From JBAYJM01 sp041665065 (lineage in GTDB: Bacteria > Patescibacteriota > Patescibacteriia > 2-01-FULL-39-33): a stretch of DNA of 36,299 nt. Made by a program: the position numbers and the translations under genes. Positions within the stretch are counted from its first letter, which is position 1; every line of letters begins with the position of its first letter. The stretch is taken from assembly GCA_041665065.1 (NCBI GenBank), contig JBAYJM010000013.1, positions 1 to 36,299 on the forward strand. Reading direction: 5' to 3'. The notes under the pieces are model-generated. The model did no database searches. It was not told the origin of the DNA and was given only the letters and a program-made list of their open reading frames with translations. Positions 20,648 through 27,903 of this stretch are shown here, piece after piece.

Positions 20648-21418
20648 ATGGCAAACAACATCAATAATATTTTAAAATCTATTGGCTTAAGCGAGGAACA
20701 AGTCGGTGTATATTTAGCCGGGTTAGAGTTAGGACCATCGTCTATTTTAAAAATAGCTAAAAAAGCCGGCACCAAACGGCCGACTACTTATAAAATTATT
20801 GATCAGTTAATAGAAAAGGGCTTATTTTTTCAAATATTTAAAGGTAAAAAAAGATTTTTTTCTGCGGAAGAACCCGATATATTATTCACTAGCTTAAAAC
20901 AAAAAGAAAACCAATTAAAGCAAATAATGCCTGACTTGAAGTCTCTGCAAAACATAAATCCCAATAAACCGCAAGTGAAGTATTACGAGGGCGTTAACGG
21001 GGCCATAGCGGTGTATGAGGATATATTATACTCCACTCCAAAGGGAGGGGAATTGCTTATACACACGGCCATAGCCGGATTATATCAAATACTACCCAAA
21101 GATTATGTTAAAGGGTTTATCCGCCGGCGCATTCAGCGAAAAATCAGCGCAAGAGGAATAGTTATGGATAGCAAAGAAGGCCGCGAATGGCAAAAACATG
21201 ATCCCTATGAAATGCGACAAATAATTTTAATACCGGAAGAAAAATATTCTTTTTTTGGAGATACAGAAATTTATGGAGACAAGGTTGCCTTGATTTCTTA
21301 TAAAGAAAATTTTATGGCAGTAGTAATTGAGAGCAAAGAAATTGCCAACATGCAAAGATTTATTTTTGAATTAGCTTGGAAAAATTTATCTTCCAGCCAA
21401 CTGCCCGCAGGCGCCTGA
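20648..21418 (+). CDS. TrmB-like transcriptional regulator
   Basis: 256 residues. Winged helix at 5-70 (LKSIGLSEEQVGVYLAGLELGPSSILKIAKKAGTKRPTTYKIIDQLIEKGL), linker, and effector domain with VKYYEGVNGAIAVYEDIL (about 118-135). Same architecture as the protein at 11071. Divergent from the substrate-binding lipoprotein gene, so the pair looks like a sensor/receptor module. The last 11 codons overlap the 3' end of rlmN on the opposite strand (21386-21418). Confidence 0.85.
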   Translation: MANNINNILKSIGLSEEQVGVYLAGLELGPSSILKIAKKAGTKRPTTYKIIDQLIEKGLFFQIFKGKKRFFSAEEPDILFTSLKQKENQLKQIMPDLKSLQNINPNKPQVKYYEGVNGAIAVYEDILYSTPKGGELLIHTAIAGLYQILPKDYVKGFIRRRIQRKISARGIVMDSKEGREWQKHDPYEMRQIILIPEEKYSFFGDTEIYGDKVALISYKENFMAVVIESKEIANMQRFIFELAWKNLSSSQLPAGA

Positions 21419-22375
21419 GATACTTTTTCCAAAAGATTTTCTCATAATGCAATCGATTCCGCTTTTAAGCAACACGTTTCTGAAGCCTTCAATCCTTTCA
21501 AGTGATGACGGCTGAAATTTATCAGTCTCATTATAAGGAATTAAATTAACCATGACTAAGGGTTTTTGCATTGCCTTAATAATTACAGCCAACTCTTTGG
21601 CCATTTTTATATGATCATTTAAATTATCAATCATAATATATTCGATCATCACTTTGCGATTGGTTTTAAAAATGTAACCCTCCATTGCTTTAAAAATTTT
21701 AGCAATGGAATATTTTTTTGCAATTGGCATTAACTGCAAGCGCAGTTTATCATTTGGCGCATGCAATGAAACTGCCAGATTTATTTGTAAAGGAAAATCG
21801 GCTAACTTTTTAATCCCCTCGGTTATTCCAACCGTAGAAATTGAGATTGATCTGGCCGCAATTTCCAAACCCTCTTTAGCATTTAAAATTTTAACAGCTT
21901 CCAAAACATTATCTGTATTTAAAAACGGTTCGCCCATTCCCATAAAAACGACATTATCAATCCTCTCGCCTTTTTCTTTTAAAATTCTTCCAAAATATAG
22001 TGCTTGTAAAATAATTTCCCAAACAGTTAAGTCGCGCTTAAATCCGCCTTGACCAGTTGCACAGAAATGACAACCCAGGGGACAGCCCGCCTGAACAGAC
22101 AAACAAACTGTATTTCGGTGGCTGTACCGCATCAAAACCGTTTCAATGCAAACGCCATCTTCTAATTCGATTACCGCTTTTAAAACATCACTATCCTCGT
22201 GCAGTTTTGCTTTGATTTCCAAGGGAAATTCTTTATTTAATTTCTGAATCAAGTCTTTTGGCAAATTGCTGGCTTCATCCCAAGTCGAAACAAGCTGCTT
22301 AAAAACAGCCTCGTCAACTTGCTTATACCGGAAAGCCGGTTGGCCCGCCAAAGATTTTTTTAATTTTGAAATCAT
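21386..22375 (-). CDS. rlmN: 23S rRNA (A2503)-C2 / tRNA A37 methyltransferase RlmN
   Basis: Radical-SAM dual-specificity RNA methyltransferase. The 4Fe-4S motif CPLGCHFCAT lies near residues 98-107 of a 329-residue product. The two catalytic cysteines of E. coli RlmN have counterparts in TVCLSVQAGC and in the C-terminal SGACGQLAG. MGMGEPFLN and LAVSLHAPND are also typical. I chose the ATG at 22375 (MISKLKKSL): the open frame extends 22 codons upstream, but that part runs over the rpsT terminator. The 3' end, including the C-terminal catalytic Cys codon, overlaps the convergent regulator gene by 33 bp. Confidence 0.95.
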   Translation of the reverse strand: MISKLKKSLAGQPAFRYKQVDEAVFKQLVSTWDEASNLPKDLIQKLNKEFPLEIKAKLHEDSDVLKAVIELEDGVCIETVLMRYSHRNTVCLSVQAGCPLGCHFCATGQGGFKRDLTVWEIILQALYFGRILKEKGERIDNVVFMGMGEPFLNTDNVLEAVKILNAKEGLEIAARSISISTVGITEGIKKLADFPLQINLAVSLHAPNDKLRLQLMPIAKKYSIAKIFKAMEGYIFKTNRKVMIEYIMIDNLNDHIKMAKELAVIIKAMQKPLVMVNLIPYNETDKFQPSSLERIEGFRNVLLKSGIDCIMRKSFGKSISGACGQLAGR

Positions 22376-22413
22376 AATTACTTTTGATTCCCCCACCCTC
22401 CGGGAGAAAAAAT

Positions 22414-22438
22414 TTAAAAACCCCTCCGAGCGGAGGGG
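22414..22438 (-). terminator. rpsT terminator
   Basis: CCCCTCCG-CT-CGGAGGGG on the minus strand followed by TTTTTAAATTTTTT, 6 bp past the rpsT stop. It overlaps the spurious N-terminal extension of rlmN. Confidence 0.88.
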
Positions 22439-22443
22439 CAAAA

Positions 22444-22707
22444 CTATTTGCTTAAAGTATTAAGTTTTTTCATCAGTCTAGATTTTTTTCTAGCTCCTGC
22501 GTTTTCTTTTATTATTTTTTTCTGAACAGCCTTATCGATTGCCTTTATGGCTGCTTTAACTTTTGTGGCTGATTCAGCTTCTTTTTTTTCAATTAACGCT
22601 TTTGATTTTTTTACTAAATCCTTTATTTGCTTTTTGGCTTTTAGGTTTTTTAATGCCCTTGTTTTGCTTTGCCTCAAAGCTTTCATTGCTGCTTTCTTAA
22701 TTGGCAT
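22444..22707 (-). CDS. rpsT: Ribosomal protein bS20
   Basis: 87 residues, Lys/Ala-rich helical protein starting MPIKKAAMKALRQSKTRALKN and ending GARKKSRLMKKLNTLSK, matching bS20, which binds 16S rRNA helices 9 and 44 in the 30S body. The length is normal. Transcribed as a single gene from TTGTCA-N17-TATAAT, divergent from bactofilin, with a strong terminator. Confidence 0.93.
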   Translation of the reverse strand: MPIKKAAMKALRQSKTRALKNLKAKKQIKDLVKKSKALIEKKEAESATKVKAAIKAIDKAVQKKIIKENAGARKKSRLMKKLNTLSK

Positions 22708-22736
22708 AGATGATTCTTAATTAATCTAACTTTTAA

Positions 22737-22765
22737 ATTATAACATAATAAAATTTTTTTGACAA
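22737..22765 (-). promoter_or_regulatory. rpsT promoter
   Basis: Minus-strand TTGTCA (22760-22765), 17-nt spacer, TATAAT (22737-22742). The -35 DNA is shared with the bactofilin promoter on the other strand. Confidence 0.85.
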
Positions 22766-22787
22766 TAGCCTTTTTTTGAATTAAAAT
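22759..22787 (+). promoter_or_regulatory. Bactofilin promoter
   Basis: TTGACA (22759-22764), 17-nt spacer, TAAAAT (22782-22787). Overlaps the rpsT -35 box. Confidence 0.82.
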
Positions 22788-22813
22788 AACATTAATAGTA
22801 ATAACCCTTACCT

Positions 22814-23236
22814 ATGTTTAAAGATACCACCAACGAAACCCATGAAACCGACACAATTATTGGCCCATCAGTCAAAGTAGAAGGCGATTTTGTGACCGAA
22901 GGCAATATTATCGTTGAAGGTACGATCTGTGGATCAATAAAAACTGCCAGGAATCTTAAAGTAGGCCCAAAATCGAAAATTTTTGCAAACACCAGTGCGG
23001 AAAATGCTTTAGTTGCCGGTGAAATTCAGGGTAACGTCAATATTACAAATAAATTAGAACTCACATCTACGGCCAAAATTTTTGGCGACATACGCACCAC
23101 CAAGCTGGTCATGGCCGAAGGCGCCATCATAAGCGGTAAATGCCTAATGGGCGATAAAACCAAATCACTCAGGCCGGACTTTTCAAAACAAAAAAGAATA
23201 GAACTCAAAACGGCCAATGCCGTATCTGAAGAATAA
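22814..23236 (+). CDS. Bactofilin
   Basis: 140 residues with the bactofilin beta-helix from about 18 to 118: TIIGPSVKVEGDFVTEGNIIVEGTICGSIKTARNLKVGPKSKI, then repeating six-residue strands (AGEIQGNVNITNKLELTSTAKIFGDIRT). Bactofilins polymerise without nucleotide into membrane-associated filaments that support cell shape, envelope growth or polar organisation. The short charged ends before and after the helix are normal. Divergent from rpsT; the gene for a degenerate kinase-like protein follows on the same strand 59 bp downstream. Confidence 0.92.
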   Translation: MFKDTTNETHETDTIIGPSVKVEGDFVTEGNIIVEGTICGSIKTARNLKVGPKSKIFANTSAENALVAGEIQGNVNITNKLELTSTAKIFGDIRTTKLVMAEGAIISGKCLMGDKTKSLRPDFSKQKRIELKTANAVSEE

Positions 23237-23295
23237 TTTATTCTTATTCGGATTATTGACGGTGATTTTTCTCGTATTTCTTTTAAATAAAAAAC

Positions 23296-24042
23296 ATGTA
23301 CCATTATTTCTACGATTCATATTTAGTTGAAAAAAAATACCACTCAGACATGGCCAAGGCGGAAACAAGGCTGATGGACCTGGGAATCAACGGCAAAGTC
23401 AGCCGTCTTTCTTTTTTAAAAAATATTGATCAAGTTATTAAGGAAGAAATGCAACAAGGAACTAAAACTTTTGTCATCGTAGGAAATGACAACACCTTCG
23501 GCCAACTTATTAATTACCTCGCCGACCTTGAAGTAACGATTGGATTTATTCCTATTGGAGAAGCCAATAATAACATAAGTAAACTACTAGGCATTCCAAG
23601 CGGTGAAAACGCCTGTGACATATTGTCTGCTAGAATTATCGATGGACTGGATCTTGGAAAAGTTAATAACAACTATTTTTTAACAACCTTAAAATTAAGC
23701 GGCAATGGCGCCGGCTTAAACTGCGACGGAGATTATTATTTAAGCTTTGAAGGGAAAAACGATTTTATTACTATTTCTAATTTAGCCGCCAAGAACGAGC
23801 TGCCATCACCAACAAACAACGGGCTGTTTACAATTGAAATTAAAAGCGTTGAAAAGAAATTTTTATTCGGTGAAAAGGCTAATTATAGTTATTTGACCAG
23901 TAAACACATTTTTGTGACAGAAGAGCACAAACCAATTTCCATAACCATTACAGATGAAAATAAAATAACAAAAACACCGGCAGAAATCATTATGCTACCC
24001 AAAAAATTAAAGGTAATTGTCGGCAAAAATCGACTATATTAA
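23296..24042 (+). CDS. Diacylglycerol-kinase-like protein with degenerate active site
   Basis: 248 residues aligned by eye to the YegS/BmrU lipid-kinase N-domain: FVIVGNDNTFGQLINYLADLEVTIGFIPIGEANNNISKLLGIPSGENACDIL (about 55-106), then LDLGKVNNNYFLTTLKLSGNG. In active diacylglycerol and sphingosine kinases the first motif is GGDGT and the second GTxNDFAR; here they read GNDNT and GEANNNIS. The fold is recognisable but the nucleotide-binding glycines and the GT pair are changed, so activity is doubtful. A non-catalytic or altered-substrate role is inferred. The C-terminal beta domain (about 120-248) resembles the family's second domain. Probably transcribed with bactofilin. Confidence 0.65.
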   Translation: MYHYFYDSYLVEKKYHSDMAKAETRLMDLGINGKVSRLSFLKNIDQVIKEEMQQGTKTFVIVGNDNTFGQLINYLADLEVTIGFIPIGEANNNISKLLGIPSGENACDILSARIIDGLDLGKVNNNYFLTTLKLSGNGAGLNCDGDYYLSFEGKNDFITISNLAAKNELPSPTNNGLFTIEIKSVEKKFLFGEKANYSYLTSKHIFVTEEHKPISITITDENKITKTPAEIIMLPKKLKVIVGKNRLY

Positions 24043-24057
24043 ACTCCACTCCATATT

Positions 24058-24085
24058 AAAAATCCGCTATTAAGCGGATTTTTTT
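24058..24085. terminator. Bidirectional terminator, kinase-like gene / PRC-barrel gene
   Basis: AAAAATCCGCT-ATTA-AGCGGATTTTTTT, between convergent genes with T tracts on both strands. Confidence 0.92.
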
Positions 24086-24347
24086 ATGCTTGAGCAAACT
24101 CGCTCGATTTCAATTTTTGTACAGTATCTTCGACAATCATTGCCGTCTCAGTAATTTCAATCACCTGGCTTTTGTCTATAATTAATTCCTTGTGTAATAA
24201 GTTTTTTACCAGCAACGAATCGGAAACATGGTATTTTTCAATCATGCCATTTTCAACATCAACATCAAAATCATATACCTTGCCCAAAGCAATTGACGAC
24301 TTTGTCTTTACTGGCAACCCAATTAATTTTTGGGCTCTGATATTCAT
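24084..24347 (-). CDS. PRC-barrel domain protein
   Basis: 87 residues: MNIRAQKLIGLPVKTKSSIALGKVYDFDVDVENGMIEKYHV is the PRC-barrel pattern (L.G..V.t..G..lGkV.D..vD...G.i..y.V). PRC-barrels occur in RimM and photosynthetic reaction centre H and as stand-alone YlmC/YmxH-like proteins. The second half (LIIDKSQVIEITETAMIVEDTVQ) completes the barrel. It begins 4 bp after the yidC stop, at the end of the rpmH-rnpA-yidD-yidC operon, where jag/khpB is usual in other bacteria. A role in envelope or RNA biology is not established. Confidence 0.8.
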   Translation of the reverse strand: MNIRAQKLIGLPVKTKSSIALGKVYDFDVDVENGMIEKYHVSDSLLVKNLLHKELIIDKSQVIEITETAMIVEDTVQKLKSSEFAQA

Positions 24348-24351
24348 TTTT

Positions 24352-25083
24352 TTATTTTAGTATTATTTCGGTAGAGGTTTTCTTTTTTCTTAGTGTCCAT
24401 ATTTGCTGGAGCGCCGTTATAATTGTAACAACAAGCCAGTACAAGACTAAACCGCTAGGCAGACTGATACCAATTATAATTGTAACTATCGGCATCATAT
24501 ATAACATCTGCTTATTAACCATGGCAGCCATATTTTCATCCTTACTGCCATCTGATTTTACCTCCGGCTTTTTGGTAATAAACATTCTTGCCTGCCAGAA
24601 CTGAGCGGCTCCGGCCAGCACGGCCAAAATCCAATCCGGCTTTGAAAGATCTAAAAATCCAAATGCCATTGAATTTATTGTCCCTGGATTTGATACAAAG
24701 GGGTAAAGTAAACTTAGACTGCCATTAGTCAACCCCGTCCTAAAAACTTCATAGATTGCAATTAAAAACGGGAGTTGAATCAGAAGCGGCAGACAAGAAG
24801 AAAAGGGGCTTATCTTTTCTTCTTTATACAGCTTCATTAATTCTTTCGCCTGTTCTTGCTTGTCAGGATATTGTTTCTTTAATTCATTAATTTTAGGCTG
24901 AAGATCGGTCATAGCCTTTTGTGCCTTAATTGACTTTGCACCAAAAGGATAAAGCGCCAATTTAATAATTATAGTAATAACTATTATGGCAAGACCCATA
25001 TCATGAGCCGGAATAACATTATAAATAAAGACCAATAAATTTAAAAGAGGCTGATAAAAAATAATAGTTAAAATATGCATCAT
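24352..25083 (-). CDS. yidC: Membrane protein insertase YidC
   Basis: The short (Gram-positive/Oxa1-like) form lacking the large periplasmic domain. Conserved core: MGLAIIVITIIIKLALYPFGAKSIKAQKAMTDLQPKINELKKQYPDK (TM2 with the conserved K/R of the hydrophilic groove plus the cytosolic helical hairpin), SPFSSCLPLLIQLPFLIAIYEVF and the final SLPSGLVLYWLVVTIITALQQ. Five or so hydrophobic spans. The start is either of two adjacent ATGs (25083, 25080); the frame extends 17 codons further up without a better start. Inserts proteins alone or with SecYEG. Part of the rpmH-rnpA-yidD-yidC cluster near oriC. Confidence 0.95.
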   Translation of the reverse strand: MMHILTIIFYQPLLNLLVFIYNVIPAHDMGLAIIVITIIIKLALYPFGAKSIKAQKAMTDLQPKINELKKQYPDKQEQAKELMKLYKEEKISPFSSCLPLLIQLPFLIAIYEVFRTGLTNGSLSLLYPFVSNPGTINSMAFGFLDLSKPDWILAVLAGAAQFWQARMFITKKPEVKSDGSKDENMAAMVNKQMLYMMPIVTIIIGISLPSGLVLYWLVVTIITALQQIWTLRKKKTSTEIILK

Positions 25084-25170
25084 AAAAAAGTTTGGGGTTA
25101 AAAAATAAAAAATTACATCAAAGCATAAAAACATTAAAACAATTTTTCTGCCATTTTTACTTTAATGTTT

Positions 25171-25440
25171 TTATGTTCTAGTGTTTTTATCCACCGGATC
25201 ATGGCCTCCTTTTGACAATGGGTTGCACCTCATAACCCTCCATAAAGCCATAAAACCGCCCCTTATTATTCCATACTTTTCGATTGCCTGATAGCCATAT
25301 TCAGAACAGGTGGGTGTAAACCTGCAAAAACCGTGAGGATAAAAAATCCTTGGAAAACCATGATCAAAGGAAAGCGTCTTTTGATATACTTTTATCATCC
25401 GCAGGACAATTATCCTTGGATAATATATAAATAGTCTCAT
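25171..25440 (-). CDS. yidD: Membrane protein insertion efficiency factor YidD
   Basis: 89 residues; YidD hallmarks PTCSEYGYQAIEKYGIIRGGFMALWRVMRCNPLSKGGHDPV (about 43-84). An amphipathic, membrane-associated helper of YidC. The ATG at 25440 overlaps the rnpA stop (TAATG), implying coupled translation. Many homologues start near MIKVYQKTL, so an internal start at codon 15 is possible; the coupled start is preferred. Confidence 0.92.
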   Translation of the reverse strand: MRLFIYYPRIIVLRMIKVYQKTLSFDHGFPRIFYPHGFCRFTPTCSEYGYQAIEKYGIIRGGFMALWRVMRCNPLSKGGHDPVDKNTRT

Positions 25441-25778
25441 TAAATTATTTTTGATCTCTGCAAACCCTGAATAATTTCAGCCGCAAGCTGACCATAGTCC
25501 AACTCAAGACTTGGGGGCAGGGCGGTAATTATGATGTCAAAATTATCTCTAAATCTGGGCAGATATTGCCTTATAACCTCTTTAACTTGTCTTTTTAGCT
25601 TATTCCTAACCGTTGCCTTTTTACTAATCTTATTGGAGACAATAATACAAATTCGTGAATTATTAGCTAAATTAGGCAATAATCTGATAATAAAGACTTT
25701 TCCAAATATCTTCTGGCCCCTTGAAAAGACTTGTTTAAAGTCGCCTTCTTTACTTAATCTAAAATTTTTGGCTAACAT
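25440..25778 (-). CDS. rnpA: Ribonuclease P protein component
   Basis: 112 residues with the RNR signature ISKKATVRNKLKRQVKEVIR (about 52-71) that contacts the RNase P RNA, and the N-terminal LSKEGDFKQVFSRGQK. Needed to mature tRNA 5' ends. Starts 8 bp after the rpmH stop and overlaps yidD by one base. The RNA partner (rnpB) is not in the window. Confidence 0.95.
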   Translation of the reverse strand: MLAKNFRLSKEGDFKQVFSRGQKIFGKVFIIRLLPNLANNSRICIIVSNKISKKATVRNKLKRQVKEVIRQYLPRFRDNFDIIITALPPSLELDYGQLAAEIIQGLQRSKII

Positions 25779-25786
25779 AAGCCAAA

Positions 25787-25933
25787 TTATTTTTCAATAG
25801 TTAATTTTTTTCTTCCTTTTGCCCTTCGTCTTTTTAAGACTTTCCTGCCATTTGCGGTCTGCATTCTCTTTTTGAAGCCATGCACACGAGCCCTTTTTTT
25901 CTTCTTGGGCTGGTAGGTTCTTTTCGTTGCCAT
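25787..25933 (-). CDS. rpmH: Ribosomal protein bL34
   Basis: A 48-residue Arg/Lys-rich protein: MATKRTYQPKKKKRARVHGF, then KKRMQTANGRKVLKRRRAKG and RKKLTIEK. The family's KRTYQP...HGF..RM.T..GR.VL..RR.KGR pattern is complete. First gene of the rpmH-rnpA-yidD-yidC-PRC operon, divergent from dnaA, as in most bacteria. The spacing to rnpA is 8 bp. Confidence 0.97.
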   Translation of the reverse strand: MATKRTYQPKKKKRARVHGFKKRMQTANGRKVLKRRRAKGRKKLTIEK

Positions 25934-25968
25934 TTTGAGATTATTAATTGTTAAAATAGTACAATAAA

Positions 25969-25997
25969 ATCATAACATTTTTAATGGTTGCAGTCAA
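25969..25997 (-). promoter_or_regulatory. rpmH operon promoter
   Basis: Minus-strand TTGACT (25992-25997), 17-nt spacer, TATGAT (25969-25974), about 36 bp before the rpmH ATG. Confidence 0.8.
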
Positions 25998-26065
25998 TTT
26001 TGAATTATTTTGAAATTAAATATAAAATGAATACCGAGTAAAGACTTATGCCTTCAATTCACACT

Positions 26066-26132
26066 TTATCAACAAGATTTGACTTTTGATTTTTCCCCAG
26101 GTATTTTTAAAAAGATGGCACTGTGCTACAAT
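26066..26132 (+). promoter_or_regulatory. dnaA upstream region: DnaA-box-like site and promoter
   Basis: TTATCAACA (26066-26074) differs from the DnaA box TTATCCACA at one position. An extended -10 element TGCTACAAT (TACAAT 26127-26132) lies 30 bp before the dnaA ATG; TTGACT at 26079 with TATTTT 17 nt on is an alternative. Autoregulation by DnaA is plausible but inferred. Confidence 0.5.
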
Positions 26133-26161
26133 AATTAATATTATTTTAATCTCTCTCATAA

Positions 26162-27574
26162 ATGACTCCACAACAACTTTGGCAGGCCACACTAGGTGAG
26201 CTTGAACTATTAATTTCCAAAGCTAACTTTACCACCTGGTTTAAAAATACCAGCATTTCTTCATTTGATACTGATAAAATCATTATTTCAGTGCCCAATG
26301 CCTTTACTAAAGAATGGCTAGAAAAAAAATACCACCAAACCATCGTTAAAGCCCTCAAAAATGTCACCGAAAACAATGTTAAAGAGGTTGTCTATAAGAT
26401 AGAGGCCATTTGCAATCAAAAAACGGCGACTTGCGACGAAATAAAGATAGAAATAAGCAATAATTTTTCCAACGGCGAGTCAACGGATTCTGCGCCGGCA
26501 ACAACATCACAACCCCATGAGAGCTATATGCCCAGCTACGGGGAAGAAAAGCTAAATCTTAACCCCAAATATACCTTCGCTCATTTTATTGTGGGTAAAA
26601 ATAATGAATTGGCCCATGCGGCTTCTCTGGCAGTATCAAAGAACCTGGGAACAGCCTACAACCCCCTGTTTATTTATGGTGGAGTCGGTCTGGGAAAGAC
26701 CCATTTAATGCAAGCCATTGGACACAAGGTGCTTTCGGATAATCCTAAAGCAAAAATTTTATATGTTTCCTGCGAAAAATTTACAAATGACTATATTTCA
26801 GCCATCCAAAACAATCGGGCTTCGGAATTTGAGGCTAAATACAGGATGGTTGACCTGCTTTTAATTGATGATATCCAGTTTATATCTGGAAAAGAAAGGA
26901 CTCAGGAGGCCTTTTTTCATACTTTTAATGAGCTCCATCAAAGTAATAAGCAAGTAGTAATATCATCTGACCGCCCCCCAAAATCAATCCCGGCCCTAGA
27001 GCACCGTTTAGTCTCCAGATTTGAATGGGGCATGATTGCCGACGTCTCGGTTCCTGATTTAGAAACAAAGATTGCAATCATTGAGGCTAAAATAAAAGAG
27101 AAGGCTTTTCAGTTGGAAAGTGAAGTTGTCCGCCATCTGGCCTCGACAATCCACAACAATATAAGGGAATTAGAAGGCACAATTAATAAAATAATGGCCC
27201 TTAGCCAGCTACAAAACCGAAGGCTCGGCCTTGATGAAATAAAACAAATTGTTTCATCGGTGGTGACTAATGCCCAGAAAAAATCCTTAACACCAAAATC
27301 CATTATAAATATTGTGGCTGAGTATTATGATATAAAAATAGAAGACATTATTAGTCCTTGCCGCAAAAAAAATCTTACCGAACCAAGACAAATAATCATG
27401 TTTTTAATTAGAGAGGAATTAAAAGCCTCTTTTCCTAATATTGGACAAGAGTTGGGCGGGAGAGATCACACAACAGTAATGCATGCCTGCGACAAAGTAA
27501 CAAGAGTAATGAAAGAAAACGACAAAGTAAGACAGGACATTGATATTTTAAAACAAAAAATTTATTCCATTTAG
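26162..27574 (+). CDS. dnaA: Chromosomal replication initiator DnaA
   Basis: 470 residues with the four-domain layout: domain I (LWQATLGELELLISKANFTTWFKNT), a variable acidic/Ser linker (about 95-125), the AAA+ domain with Walker A GGVGLGKTH (about 173-181) and Walker B LLLIDDIQF (about 234-242), and the DNA-binding domain ending in LGGRDHTTVMHACDKV (about 437-452), which reads DnaA boxes. The length is typical. It faces away from rpmH and is followed by a 329-bp AT-rich spacer and dnaN: a standard origin arrangement. Confidence 0.98.
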   Translation: MTPQQLWQATLGELELLISKANFTTWFKNTSISSFDTDKIIISVPNAFTKEWLEKKYHQTIVKALKNVTENNVKEVVYKIEAICNQKTATCDEIKIEISNNFSNGESTDSAPATTSQPHESYMPSYGEEKLNLNPKYTFAHFIVGKNNELAHAASLAVSKNLGTAYNPLFIYGGVGLGKTHLMQAIGHKVLSDNPKAKILYVSCEKFTNDYISAIQNNRASEFEAKYRMVDLLLIDDIQFISGKERTQEAFFHTFNELHQSNKQVVISSDRPPKSIPALEHRLVSRFEWGMIADVSVPDLETKIAIIEAKIKEKAFQLESEVVRHLASTIHNNIRELEGTINKIMALSQLQNRRLGLDEIKQIVSSVVTNAQKKSLTPKSIINIVAEYYDIKIEDIISPCRKKNLTEPRQIIMFLIREELKASFPNIGQELGGRDHTTVMHACDKVTRVMKENDKVRQDIDILKQKIYSI

Positions 27575-27903
27575 TTAAGTTGGAGATAAATTGTTAATAA
27601 GTTATTTAAAAGCTCTTAATAAGTTTATTAAAAATCATAATTAAAATTATTTACTTATTAATAAACTGTTAGTAATTTAATATAAGGGTGTGACAAACTT
27701 GCGATTATATTCTAATAACTTTTTATTAAATAAATAAATAAATTCTTACACATAGAGCCGACGACTTATTAGAATTTATTCCACAATAGCTATGTGGCAA
27801 ACCTTAATAATTTACCATAAAAAATAATCCAATTTAACCTTATCCACTTATACACCGCCCTTATTACTACTATTATATAGATATATAAAAATAAATAATA
27901 AAT
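27575..27903. other. Probable oriC (dnaA-dnaN spacer)
   Basis: A gene-free, very AT-rich 329-bp stretch. Near its right end are TTATCCACT (27840-27848) and TTATACACC (27848-27856), each one or two mismatches from the DnaA box and sharing one base. TTATTCCACA (27776-27785) is a further near-match, and CCACA...TGTGG (27781-27797) is an inverted repeat. Long A/T runs (27600-27680, 27720-27745) could be the unwinding element. Location between dnaA and dnaN with gene direction switching at dnaA supports this; function is not shown by sequence alone. Confidence 0.6.

Noticed and set aside
22376..22441. N-terminal extension of rlmN
   Set aside because: It encodes the rpsT terminator hairpin and lacks similarity to RlmN N-termini.
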